From contig JAFSTC010000054.1 in assembly GCA_017450705.1 (NCBI GenBank), positions 1-64,000 on the forward strand: DNA of 64,000 nucleotides, written 5' to 3'. Shown piece after piece: positions 1 through 8,336 of this stretch. Under the pieces are notes generated by a model that saw nothing but the letters and a program-made list of their open reading frames with translations, did not search any database and was not told where the DNA came from. A program made the position numbers and the translations under genes. How positions within the stretch are numbered: position 1 is the first letter of the stretch; every line of letters starts with the position of its first letter. Source of the stretch: Lentisphaeria bacterium (lineage in GTDB: Bacteria; Verrucomicrobiota; Lentisphaeria; Victivallales; Victivallaceae).

Positions 1-2601
1 ATAATCCTGCAGACTGGGAGTCAGGGTGCTCCGCCATACCCCGGTGTAGTTGATCCGCGCCGGGTTCCACCACTCGGACCGGAAGGCCTGCGCCCCCTCG
101 TCGTAGCGGTAGACCAGCCGGGGATCCGTGTACATGATGGGACGCGAGGGCGGGCGGCGTTTGTCGCTCAGCGAGGAAGCGTCGCAGGCGCTTTTCAGGA
201 TCTTCGCGGACTGCCCGGGGTAGTCCTTGTCGATGGTCTGCCGGAGAATGGGCAGATACCTGTCGAAAAAGGTCCTGATGTCGTTTTTGATGTCTCCGGA
301 ATATCGCCCGTCGCCTGAGATGATGCTTATCACCTTTTTGTACAGAGAATAATCGTTTGCGAGGGGAAATACGGCCCATTGACTGGCGAAACCGCCGCGC
401 ACCTGATTGAAGTCGCCCAGATTGGGGAGTTCTCCCGAGACCCAGCCCCGTCCGTCGCGGGTCATGGGCAGAAGTGCGGGTTCCACGGGTTTGACCGGTG
501 TCGCCTGAAGCCCGAATTCAAATACGCGCTTCGACTCCCGGTCGGGAACGTTGATGATGTCGATCTCGAGGAGGACGGTCTTGCCTTTGCGGCTGATCCG
601 CACCTGCGGAAGGGTCTGCGAAAGACGGCACCCGAAGGAAGAGTCCATGAACCAGCAGACGCCTTTTTCGACGCCGCCGAGCCAGACGTAGGGAACGAAT
701 TGTTTGTGCATGACGGGCTGACCGAAGTGGAGTTGCCGGACAAGTTTCGTGCCGTTCCACAGTTCTCCTTCTCCTGCGGGCAGGGCCCCCGCGGGATTGG
801 TACGGATCGTGTTGGATATGACGTGAAACAGCGGCATCTGGGCATCCTTGAGCGGAATGCGCACCGTCAGACGGTCGACGGGGCGTCTGACGGGATTGTC
901 GAGTTCGAAACGGTTCCAGAAAAATCCGTCGTACTCGGCGTATCCGGCGACGGTCAGGGAAATGCCCGCGGCGTTTGCGCTTTCCGCCCGATAGGAGGCG
1001 TCGTGCCCGCCGTTGCGGAGTTCGATTTTTTTGATTTCTCCCCGCCATGGGACCGTCTTTCCTTCGGAAACAAGTTCGAAGGACATGGGCTCCGCCAGCA
1101 GTTCCGTGCCCTTGCTTTCGACGGAGTCCCACAGGCCGAAGTGATTGAGCCGGTGTTTCCGGAACAGAACTTCGACCTCGTTTCCGCACGTCCTGATCGG
1201 CGTGAAGGGCGGGATGACCACTTTTTCCCTGCCGAGATCATTTCCGAGCCACGGAAAATTCTTGCGCGTGATCCGGCACACCTCGCGTCCGCCGGGGAGG
1301 GTGAAGGTGTAGACGCCGAGGGCAGAGGGGATCTCCGCACGGCAGTAATGCTCTCCGCCGCGGGCGGTGATCGGGAATTTGACCGCCTTGCCGTCCGGAC
1401 CGGTCATCTGGAGATTTTCCGGGGCAGGGGAGGTGAAGTTGAAGAAGAAGGCCGCATGTCCGAAGCCGGGATAGTCGTAGACCCGGAACCGGCCCGTTTT
1501 CTTTATTTCGCCCGCCGCGTACAGGGGACGGCGTCCTGTGAAGAGAGATTTTCTGCCCTGGATCAGGCGGTTGTGCAGAACTTTTTTCGTCTTCGCGTCC
1601 AAAACGGCGGTCGCGAACCAGATCAGCGCATTGGAGGCGGTCTTGCGCCGGAGGACGAGTTTGCCCGTTTCTCCCGGAGAAAGGATCTTTTTTTCCAGCG
1701 CATGCACGGTGTGACTGCGTTTGACTTTGCCGTCCGCTTTTTTGAAGGCGTATTCATGGAGCATGACGGCAAAGACCACATCCCGTCCGGAGCTGTTCAC
1801 CGCCGTGCTTTCGGTATCCCAGTTCCCGTCGTCGGGATTTCCCAAGGTGTTCTGTTTCACGGTCACGGGAGAATCGGAGAAGTCGAGCCGGATCATGTCG
1901 GCGGGCAGAAAATACTTTCTGACCTTGTTCAGCGTCGAAAATGTCCCCGTGTCGCACCAGTTGCGGGCGACGTTGAACTTGAGCACGCCCCCCGCGGGAG
2001 TAAGTTCCGAAAGGGGAATTTTCATCTCCGTCACCCACCAGAAACTCTCGACCACGGAACCCGCGGAAACGCCCGCGAAGTTCCATTTCGCGTCGGAATT
2101 GCCTGAGGCGAGGTCGCGCCGGATATCCAGACAGGCTCCCGAGGGGTTGCAGACGATCTGCAGGATCGTGTCCGGCCGCCGGGAGTTGTGGAAAGTGAAT
2201 TCCACCGTGTCGTCGCCGGCGATGGCGGGATCGTCGCGTTTCGTCGCGGCGCAGACCAGTCCGCCGCCGGGGCTGTCGTTGGGCGTCGCGGTCCTGACGG
2301 CGATGTAAAGATGTTCCTTTGTCCGCTGCAGAAGCACCTGGCCGGGCTTGTTTCCCAGCAGCTGCCCCTTGGCTCCCTGCGTGCTGAATCCGCAGAGGAT
2401 CGCCGCACCGTCCCACTCCCGCGGCGACAGACGGCCGTCGACGACGGGTGGACGGGAGGCGAGGGGGACCTGCACGAGGGCGTTGCCGGTGTGGACCCGT
2501 TCCATGAGTTTCGTCAGCTGCCCGTCGTCGATCCCGCCGCGGACGAGGGGGCAGACGAGAAGTGTCAGCGCGAAAAGAACGGGTTTTGTACCGTGAAACA
2601 T
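1..2601 (-). CDS. Secreted CBM9-like / GH123-type glycosidase-like protein, 3' end outside the window
   Basis: The frame is open from an ATG at 2601 to the window edge (867 codons), so the C-terminus is missing. The N-terminus (MFHGTKPVLFALTLLVCPLV) is a signal peptide. Residues about 40-210 resemble the CBM9-like domain of secreted carbohydrate enzymes (PPVVDGRLSPREWDGAA, then a TVEFTFHNS strand and a MKIPLSEL strand). The middle part (LAEPMSFELV, AEYDGFFWNRFELDNPV, YVWLGGVEKGVCWF, FGLQATPVKP) matches the beta-sandwich that precedes the barrel in GH123/DUF6067-type proteins. The same blocks occur in the proteins at 15574-19497 and 21717-25637, but this one lacks their N-terminal LamG domain. 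It lies 27 bp downstream of a pilin-like gene and probably shares its promoter. The substrate is unknown; the glycosidase role is inferred from the domain family. Confidence 0.8.
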   Translation of the reverse strand, partial: MFHGTKPVLFALTLLVCPLVRGGIDDGQLTKLMERVHTGNALVQVPLASRPPVVDGRLSPREWDGAAILCGFSTQGAKGQLLGNKPGQVLLQRTKEHLYIAVRTATPNDSPGGGLVCAATKRDDPAIAGDDTVEFTFHNSRRPDTILQIVCNPSGACLDIRRDLASGNSDAKWNFAGVSAGSVVESFWWVTEMKIPLSELTPAGGVLKFNVARNWCDTGTFSTLNKVRKYFLPADMIRLDFSDSPVTVKQNTLGNPDDGNWDTESTAVNSSGRDVVFAVMLHEYAFKKADGKVKRSHTVHALEKKILSPGETGKLVLRRKTASNALIWFATAVLDAKTKKVLHNRLIQGRKSLFTGRRPLYAAGEIKKTGRFRVYDYPGFGHAAFFFNFTSPAPENLQMTGPDGKAVKFPITARGGEHYCRAEIPSALGVYTFTLPGGREVCRITRKNFPWLGNDLGREKVVIPPFTPIRTCGNEVEVLFRKHRLNHFGLWDSVESKGTELLAEPMSFELVSEGKTVPWRGEIKKIELRNGGHDASYRAESANAAGISLTVAGYAEYDGFFWNRFELDNPVRRPVDRLTVRIPLKDAQMPLFHVISNTIRTNPAGALPAGEGELWNGTKLVRQLHFGQPVMHKQFVPYVWLGGVEKGVCWFMDSSFGCRLSQTLPQVRISRKGKTVLLEIDIINVPDRESKRVFEFGLQATPVKPVEPALLPMTRDGRGWVSGELPNLGDFNQVRGGFASQWAVFPLANDYSLYKKVISIISGDGRYSGDIKNDIRTFFDRYLPILRQTIDKDYPGQSAKILKSACDASSLSDKRRPPSRPIMYTDPRLVYRYDEGAQAFRSEWWNPARINYTGVWRSTLTPSLQDY

Positions 2602-2628
2602 CGCGGGGCCTCCTCCTTCGAAACTTGT

Positions 2629-3426
2629 TCAGAGCTGACCCGCCAGAAACTTGGCCGCGGCCGTGGTGGTGGTGCAGAGCTGTTTGATCTCGGCGGCGCC
2701 GAAACTTTTGACCGAGCCGTCGACGCAGACGATGTTGCCGGACCCGGCGTGCCACAAACCGAAGGAGTTGATGTAGGGATTGGCCGAGTGCGAATAGGCG
2801 CTTGCCGTCGCCATGTAACAGCCTGGGTCGAACACGACGAGCGGCACCGTCGCGGGATAACTCATCGTCCCGTAATTCACCGAAGCGGAATAACTGCAGT
2901 CCAGCACCAGCGGCGTCCGCGAGGCGCGCCTCACCTGTTCGATCTTGGCGTAGATGACGGTTTTCGTGGCGTCTCCGTGCTGCAGGGCGTGGTTGTTGTG
3001 ACCGTAGTGACCGGGGAAGTTCGTCTTGCCGTCGGAGAAATACGACTGCACCTTGCGGCTGTGGACCGGACCGCCGGGGCAGGAGAAGAGTCCCGTGTTG
3101 CCGACGTATTTTTCGATCTTGACGTACCAGCTGGGGGTGGGGAAGTGGCTCTCCCAGTCACCGGTGTACTGCAGATATCCCGACCCCAGCTGTTTGAGAT
3201 TGGAACAGCAGTTGATCGTCTTGGCCCTGTTCCGTGCCTGCTGCAGCGCGGGCATCAGCATGGCCGCGAGGATCGCGATGATGGCGATCACGACCAGCAG
3301 CTCGATCAGCGTGAAACGCCCCCGGGAAAGGGGAAAGTGATGCCCGATCCGCCCGCGGACGGCGCGGGTTTCTCCCGCAGGATCGGCTTCTGAACGGACG
3401 CGGAAACCGTAAGATCTTTCTTCCAT
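2629..3426 (-). CDS. Pilin-like protein with type IV prepilin N-terminus and H-x9-DG motif
   Basis: 265 aa. After an unusually long basic leader of about 37 residues comes [21 protein letters not shown], the conserved first turn and membrane helix of type IV pilins and type II secretion pseudopilins. The Glu at mature position 5 is present, but the residue before the Phe is Arg rather than Gly. A variable globular region follows, and the C-terminus has H-x9-DG (HAGSG to VDGSV), the signature of the prepilin-type processing-associated H-x9-DG family. The start is supported by AGGGAG about 9 nt upstream and by a promoter at 3472-3500. The gene lies between an AraC-type regulator and a secreted CBM9/GH123-like gene, all on the minus strand. 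The exact role of this family is not known. Confidence 0.9.
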   Translation of the reverse strand: MEERSYGFRVRSEADPAGETRAVRGRIGHHFPLSRGRFTLIELLVVIAIIAILAAMLMPALQQARNRAKTINCCSNLKQLGSGYLQYTGDWESHFPTPSWYVKIEKYVGNTGLFSCPGGPVHSRKVQSYFSDGKTNFPGHYGHNNHALQHGDATKTVIYAKIEQVRRASRTPLVLDCSYSASVNYGTMSYPATVPLVVFDPGCYMATASAYSHSANPYINSFGLWHAGSGNIVCVDGSVKSFGAAEIKQLCTTTTAAAKFLAGQL

Positions 3427-3460
3427 TTGAGATGCTCCCTGTATTGCGACTCCGAGATGA

Positions 3461-3500
3461 TTTACATCGTAAATATACTCAAATCCCGGGAGAAATGCAA
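3461..3500 (-). promoter_or_regulatory. Promoter TTGCAT-N17-TATATT with overlapping inverted repeat
   Basis: Read on the minus strand, the -35 is TTGCAT (3495-3500) and the -10 is TATATT (3472-3477), 17 bp apart and about 45 bp upstream of the pilin-like gene. A perfect 13-bp inverted repeat, TTTACATCGTAAA (3461-3473), overlaps the downstream edge of the -10 and could be an operator. The rest of the gap (3501-3618) is AT-rich, with no gene seen. Confidence 0.55.
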
Positions 3501-3618
3501 GAAATATGCAGAATATTGTTTTTTTGATTCACAATTTCTTTTAAATAAGAATGTTATAGGTGTTCATTCCAATGCATAATTTTTTCTGTTCCGGGGCGGT
3601 CTTCTCTTCCGCCGCACA

Positions 3619-4437
3619 TCATCCCCGCATTTCCGGTTTCGAGAGGCTGCGCCGGCGGAACAGGGAAGGCGAACAGCCCCGGCGTTTCTTGAAGGTGTTG
3701 GAAAAGTGATACTGGTCGGAGAAAGCGAGGGCAGCCGCGATCTCCTTGATGGAGAGCTCGGTGTAAAGGAGATATTTCTCCGCTTCGAACATTCTGTTTT
3801 CCATCAGATATTCATGCGGCGTCGTTCCGAACAGGCGGCGGAAAGAACGGATCAGGGCGCTTCCCGTGCAGTTGTGCGCCCGTGCATACTGCGCCAGTGA
3901 AAAGTGTGTTTCGAGGGAGCCGTCAAGCTGTTTCCGGAGATCCTCCAGATGTTCCGGTATGCCGGACCGGCTTTTCCGGGAGATGTGCCCGGAGATCTCG
4001 TTGAGGAGCCTGTGGAACGCCACCGCGGCCCGTCCGTCGTCACGCGGGGATCTTTTCAGATAGAGCATTTCCTTGAAATATTTTTTCAGCTCCGGAGCGT
4101 CGGGGATGCAGTACACTTTTTCGAGAGCGTACGCGCGCAGGAGCGCGTCGACCAGATCGCCGTAAGCGACGAAAAATATTTTGCTCCACGGATCGTTTTT
4201 GTCGGGCCAGTAGGCGTGTGTGCTGCCCGGGGTGAGAAAATAGACGCTGTCCTTCGTCACATGAAAACTTCTGCCGTCGATCTCTAGAAAACCGGCGCCG
4301 GAGGTGACGTACTCCATGGTGAGAACGGGGTAATTCTCCCTCGCGTACCTCTGGGGCCCGGGGGTGACGATCTCCTGGGCGTAAAGGAGCCTGAACGGGA
4401 ATCTCCCCGGCCGTCTGTGTCTTTTTTCCGAGATCAT
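3619..4437 (-). CDS. AraC-family transcriptional regulator with N-terminal cupin-like sensor domain
   Basis: 272 aa. The N-terminal ~150 residues look like an AraC-type sugar-sensing beta-barrel (YVTSGAGFLEIDGRSFHVTKDSVYFLTPGSTHAYWP). The last ~100 residues hold the two helix-turn-helix units of the AraC DNA-binding domain: HFSLAQYARAHNCTGSALIRSFRRLFGTTPHEYL, then LSIKEIAAALAFSDQYHFSNTFKKRRGCSPS, which matches the family signature. It is transcribed towards the pilin-like and CBM9/GH123-like genes downstream and probably controls them. Its own promoter lies at 4499-4526. The ligand is not known. Confidence 0.93.
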   Translation of the reverse strand: MISEKRHRRPGRFPFRLLYAQEIVTPGPQRYARENYPVLTMEYVTSGAGFLEIDGRSFHVTKDSVYFLTPGSTHAYWPDKNDPWSKIFFVAYGDLVDALLRAYALEKVYCIPDAPELKKYFKEMLYLKRSPRDDGRAAVAFHRLLNEISGHISRKSRSGIPEHLEDLRKQLDGSLETHFSLAQYARAHNCTGSALIRSFRRLFGTTPHEYLMENRMFEAEKYLLYTELSIKEIAAALAFSDQYHFSNTFKKRRGCSPSLFRRRSLSKPEMRG

Positions 4438-4498
4438 TTCGTCGCTGCCCTGCGCCCCGTTCCGGAACGTAAAAGGTTTTTGCGGAACATCGACGCTT

Positions 4499-4526
4499 AC
4501 TATAGCATCTTTCGACCGCTTTTCAA
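4499..4526 (-). promoter_or_regulatory. Promoter TTGAAA-N16-TATAGT for the AraC-type gene
   Basis: On the minus strand the -35 is TTGAAA (4521-4526) and the -10 is TATAGT (4499-4504), spaced 16 bp and about 60 bp upstream of the start at 4437. Confidence 0.6.
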
Positions 4527-4574
4527 ATCCGTCTTCCGGAGAGACCGGGGAAAATGCCCCGCGCGCGGCTGCAT

Positions 4575-4603
4575 TTGATTTTTTCCGGTCTCTGTGCTAT
4601 TTT
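4575..4603 (+). promoter_or_regulatory. Promoter TTGATT-N17-TATTTT for the PARG-like gene
   Basis: The -35 is TTGATT (4575-4580) and the -10 is TATTTT (4598-4603), 17 bp apart, leaving a leader of about 75 nt before the GTG start at 4684. Confidence 0.5.
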
Positions 4604-4683
4604 ACGCCCCGCCATGACGGAGGAGCGGCCCCTGTGTGATTTTTCGTCTGCCGTTCCCGATGGAAAAAACGAGGAGACATGTT

Positions 4684-5715
4684 GTGAAAAAAAACTGTTC
4701 TGCGGCCCTGGACGGCCGGCCCTTCAGCCGGCTGGGGGAAGGCTCTTTCACCGTGGGCGAACTGCTGCGGGAGAATCCTCCCGAGTACCGCAACGAGTTC
4801 AAACGGGAGATTTATTCCGAGGCGGCCGTTTTTTTTGCCTCCCGGCAGGCGGATCTTGCGATCGGGTTTTCGCGCAGTACAAGTCTTGAACTGTCGGAGA
4901 TCGCGATCCGGCCCGGAGCGGCGAAAATGCCCGGGATCGTCACTGTTCCGCACTATTTCCGCTACGACGATCCGCCGTCGCAGGAGGAGATGCCCTGGTA
5001 TCTCAACTTCGCCGATCCCTGTCTGTTCTTTGCCTACGACTCGGCTCTCTTCGCCCAGGACGAGATCCAGACCCTCGAACACCCCATGCTCGCCGCCGTC
5101 ATGCTGCGCCTAGAGGGGATGAATGATCCTGGACTGCGCCCGCTGACGGTGGAGAACGGCCGGCCGACGCCGTGGATATTCGAAAATGTCCCCCGCTGGA
5201 TCGGTGTGGATACGCTGCCCGTTGATGAAAACGGCGAAACGAAAAACATTTACGGCAATGCTTTCTGCATTGCCGATCAAGCCCTGCTGCGGCGGGCGAT
5301 CACGATCGGCGGGGATCCCGCCGCATGCAGCAACATCATCGCCATGGCGGCTCCGAGTCCCGGATACGGCCTTTATCAGCCGCACCAGATCCGGCAGCTG
5401 CTGGGCACCGTTCTGGCCGGATTCGCGCCCGCCGTCGAGGCGTCGGCGGGACGGGGACGGGCGGCCGTCATCCATACCGGGAGATGGGGCGCCGGGGCCT
5501 TCGGCGGTTCGGAGGAGCTGGCACTCTGCGTCCAGATCATCGGAGGCATGCTCTCCGGTGTGTCGAAACTCTGTTTCCACGCCGTGTCGGAAGAATTTCT
5601 CGAAAACGCCCGGGAGATCGCCGAAACGGTCGTCGCCGCGTCGGCGGATGCGGAAGAGATTTCGGAAAAACTGCTTGCGATCGGATATGAATGGGGCGTC
5701 AGCGACGGCAACTGA
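4684..5715 (+). CDS. Poly(ADP-ribose) glycohydrolase (PARG)-like protein
   Basis: 343 aa. I chose a GTG start because GAGGAG lies at 4671-4676, 7 nt upstream; an upstream ATG at 4636 in the same frame has no such site. The C-terminal half carries TGRWGAGAFGG (residues 265-275) followed by an amphipathic helix, closely matching the TGNWGCGAFGGD block conserved in PARG enzymes. FAQDEIQTLEHP (QDE at residues 125-127) aligns in position and context with the PARG catalytic loop, normally GGG-x-QEE, so the second, catalytic Glu is kept. The usual GGG run is not visible. PARG enzymes cut the ribose-ribose bond of ADP-ribose polymers. No ADP-ribosyltransferase is nearby; the gene stands alone, convergent with the glycosyltransferase gene 26 bp away. 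Confidence 0.75.
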   Translation: MKKNCSAALDGRPFSRLGEGSFTVGELLRENPPEYRNEFKREIYSEAAVFFASRQADLAIGFSRSTSLELSEIAIRPGAAKMPGIVTVPHYFRYDDPPSQEEMPWYLNFADPCLFFAYDSALFAQDEIQTLEHPMLAAVMLRLEGMNDPGLRPLTVENGRPTPWIFENVPRWIGVDTLPVDENGETKNIYGNAFCIADQALLRRAITIGGDPAACSNIIAMAAPSPGYGLYQPHQIRQLLGTVLAGFAPAVEASAGRGRAAVIHTGRWGAGAFGGSEELALCVQIIGGMLSGVSKLCFHAVSEEFLENAREIAETVVAASADAEEISEKLLAIGYEWGVSDGN

Positions 5716-5741
5716 AGCCGCCGCCGACCTCCCGCGGACTG

Positions 5742-7403
5742 TCATCGGGTACGGTGAAAGCGGGTCGGCCCCTTCTTTTTCTCCAGCAGGGCGCACGCCC
5801 TTCGGCCGATCCGGCCCCGGGCAAGGACCGTCCAGTCGGATTCGGCCTGATTCCATTTGTCCAGGCGGGCGACGACAAGTGTCCCTGCCGCAAGCGAAGA
5901 CACATTCCCGCGGGAGACATACCGGGGAATGAATATGCGTGACCGCGAAACGTGGATCATGTATTTGTTTTCGTCCCCGTCCCGCCCGAGGGCGTAGAAG
6001 AAGAGGGGCCTGCTGCCTCTGATCTTTTCGCAGTGCAAGGTGAAGGCGCGCGAACTCAACGTCGCTGCCTCGATCGGTTCGAGGAGCATGATGCGGCAGA
6101 AAACCACAAGTCCCGCGGCTGCGGCAAGCAGAGCAAGCCGACTGTACCGTCCGAAGCGCCCCGAGAAGAGGGTCAGCAGAAAGATGAGGACGAGAACGAC
6201 TGTTCCCGGCAGGAGCGGGAGACGGATGACGCTTCCCGTTTTCTGCACGACGGCGGGGTGGAGCAAAACGAGCTGGAGCCCGATGAACAGAGGCACGGCC
6301 AGCGCCGCCAAGATCCGGGTCAGGATGAAGAACAGCTTCCGGATCTTTCTCAGCAGAGGGAGCTTTGCCGGGTTCCAGACGAGATGGGCGGCGATCAGCG
6401 CGGCGGCCGGGATCAGCGGGGCGATGTAGCGCAGATGTTTGGTTCCGGGAATGCTGAAGCCCGCGACGATCACGGACAGCCATGCCGCACAGTCGGCGAA
6501 AGGCCGCAGGGAACTTGCCGTCAGAAGCTTCCTTTTGAAGACGACCGCGTAGACGGCGATGATGCCCAGCGCCGCAGGATAGGCAAACGCGTAAGAGCCG
6601 ACGGCATTCGTGAAGTAATACCACGGCGGTTTGCCCTTGCTCATGCGGCCGGTGATCTGCATGTCGAGGCATTTCCGCAGCAGCTCCTCTCCGCCGAACC
6701 TGAAGATGATCCACCCCCACAGGGCCAGCAGAAAGATCAGCAGGAGTCCCGAACAGAGGGCAAAACGGATCAGCAGGGCGTATCGGCGTTCTACAAGCAA
6801 AGTCGCGCATACCGCGGCGGCCGGAACGACAAGCCCGATGGGACCCCGGGCGATATACCCCGCGGCCAGAAACAGCAAACTCCAGTAGACGCGCCGCTCG
6901 TGGTGCTCATGAATGGCGGTCCAGGTGAGATAAAAGGCACATATCGTCGCCAGCGCCGGATAAAGATCGACGCTGGCGATCCGGCAGATGCCGACGAATT
7001 CGAAGGCGCAGAACATCAGGAGAACGGCTGCCGCGGCGATCCTTGCGCCGAACAGCCGGACGCCCGTTTTCCATGTCATCACGATCAGAAAGGCTCCCGC
7101 GAGGGCGGAGGGAAGGATCAGGGAAAAATAGTCCACTTTCCCCGTGAGTTCGGCCGCTCCGAGCGAGAGCAGGGTCGAAAAGCCGGTGTAATCGGGGTAG
7201 GGCTCACCGTAAAGCGTCGGCCAGAAAAGCATCCCCGTCTCCCTCATCTCGTGGACGAAAAGGGCGAAACGGGTGTCGATCATCAGAAACTCGCTGCGCA
7301 TCCTCACGGTGAAGACGGTCAGCGCTCCGAAGAAGATCAGCCACGGAACGGACCGGGCGATCCGGTCTCCCATCCGTGTCGAAAATGCCGGGAGTGTCCT
7401 CAT
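5742..7403 (-). CDS. ArnT/GT39-like integral membrane glycosyltransferase
   Basis: 553 aa with about 11-12 hydrophobic helices. The N-terminal MIDTRFALFVHEMRETG has the acidic first-loop motif of polyprenyl-phosphate-sugar transferases. RGPIGLVVPAAAV and KPPWYYF match blocks of the ArnT / dolichyl-phosphate-mannose transferase family. Such proteins transfer a sugar from a lipid-phosphate donor to lipid A or another acceptor on the outer face of the inner membrane; the acceptor here is unknown. No clear ribosome-binding site precedes the ATG at 7403. The gene lies just past the tsf terminator, so its own promoter is unclear. The end of the protein is more charged and soluble. Confidence 0.8.
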   Translation of the reverse strand: MRTLPAFSTRMGDRIARSVPWLIFFGALTVFTVRMRSEFLMIDTRFALFVHEMRETGMLFWPTLYGEPYPDYTGFSTLLSLGAAELTGKVDYFSLILPSALAGAFLIVMTWKTGVRLFGARIAAAAVLLMFCAFEFVGICRIASVDLYPALATICAFYLTWTAIHEHHERRVYWSLLFLAAGYIARGPIGLVVPAAAVCATLLVERRYALLIRFALCSGLLLIFLLALWGWIIFRFGGEELLRKCLDMQITGRMSKGKPPWYYFTNAVGSYAFAYPAALGIIAVYAVVFKRKLLTASSLRPFADCAAWLSVIVAGFSIPGTKHLRYIAPLIPAAALIAAHLVWNPAKLPLLRKIRKLFFILTRILAALAVPLFIGLQLVLLHPAVVQKTGSVIRLPLLPGTVVLVLIFLLTLFSGRFGRYSRLALLAAAAGLVVFCRIMLLEPIEAATLSSRAFTLHCEKIRGSRPLFFYALGRDGDENKYMIHVSRSRIFIPRYVSRGNVSSLAAGTLVVARLDKWNQAESDWTVLARGRIGRRACALLEKKKGPTRFHRTR

Positions 7404-7430
7404 GTTTTTCTGGATTTTTTTTGCCGGTTG

Positions 7431-7466
7431 AAAAAACGGAGCAAAACGGCGAACCGTTCTGCTCCG
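7431..7466 (-). terminator. Rho-independent terminator after tsf
   Basis: On the minus strand a 13-bp stem with one mismatch (CGGAGCAGAACGG paired with CCGTTTTGCTCCG) closes a TTCG tetraloop and is followed by six T (7436-7431). It lies 25 bp past the tsf stop. Confidence 0.9.
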
Positions 7467-7490
7467 CGAAAAGACAAGGGTAGGAAACCG

Positions 7491-8300
7491 TCAGAGTTCC
7501 TCGCCGATGGCCCAGCGGGCGAAGCGTTTGATCTTCACTTCGGGGTGAAGCTTCGCCAGTGTGGTCTTGTCGTCGCGGACCCAGGGCTGGTTGACGAGAC
7601 AAACCTCGGAGAAGAAGCGGTTGATCTTGCCCGCGAGGATCTTCTCCAGCATCTGGGGCGGCTTGTTGGCCAGCTTGGGATCTGCGGCGGCCGCGATCTC
7701 TTTTTCCTTGGCGATCACTTCGGCCGGAACGTCGGAGGAAGCGATGTACCTGGGACTGAAGGCGGCGATGTGCAGACAGATGTCATTGAGCAGTTCGGCG
7801 TCGTTCGTTCCCTCGACTTCGACCAGCACGCTCACGCGGCCGTCCATGTGGTGGTAGCCTGCGAACTTGCTGGCGCCGCTGCCGAGCCATTTGACGGCGC
7901 GGCGGAGCTGCATGTTTTCGCCGATGGTGGCGATGTGGCTGGTGAGATTTGCGGCCACGGCGGTATTGGCGGCGGAAGTGACGTCACCTTCGCCCTCGAG
8001 CTTGAGAACGTCCGCGACGCACTGGGCCACCAGAGCTCCGAACTTCGGCGTCTTGGCGGCGAAATCGGTTTCGCAGAGCAGTTCGATGATGGCGGCCTTG
8101 TTTCCCTCGATGCCGGTCCAGACCTTGCCCTGATTGGTGGAGCGTCCGGCCTTTTTCTCGGCCTTGGCGATACCGGATTTGCGCAGATTTTCAATGGCGG
8201 CGTCCATATCGCCGTCGGCGGCGGTAAGGGCCTTTTTGCAATCCATCATACCGGCTCCGGTCTTCTCCCGGAGTTCCTGAACCATTTTAGCAGTGATCAT
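7491..8300 (-). CDS. tsf: Translation elongation factor Ts
   Basis: 269 aa, the usual length. EF-Ts is the guanine-nucleotide exchange factor of EF-Tu. The N-terminal UBA-like module (VQELREKTGAGMMDCKKALTAADGD) and the LLCETDFAAKT motif, which contacts the EF-Tu nucleotide site, are both present. The start is ATG at 8300 with GGAG about 10 nt upstream. It follows rpsB by 36 bp, the arrangement found in most bacteria, and ends at a strong terminator. Confidence 0.98.
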   Translation of the reverse strand: MITAKMVQELREKTGAGMMDCKKALTAADGDMDAAIENLRKSGIAKAEKKAGRSTNQGKVWTGIEGNKAAIIELLCETDFAAKTPKFGALVAQCVADVLKLEGEGDVTSAANTAVAANLTSHIATIGENMQLRRAVKWLGSGASKFAGYHHMDGRVSVLVEVEGTNDAELLNDICLHIAAFSPRYIASSDVPAEVIAKEKEIAAAADPKLANKPPQMLEKILAGKINRFFSEVCLVNQPWVRDDKTTLAKLHPEVKIKRFARWAIGEEL

Positions 8301-8336
8301 GATGTTTCAACTCCAATTTGCAGCGTTTTTTCGTCA

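Noticed and set aside
4438-4683. Possible tRNA (a TTCAAATCC string at 4522)
   Set aside because: No acceptor stem or anticodon arm can be folded around it; it is part of a promoter -35 on the minus strand.
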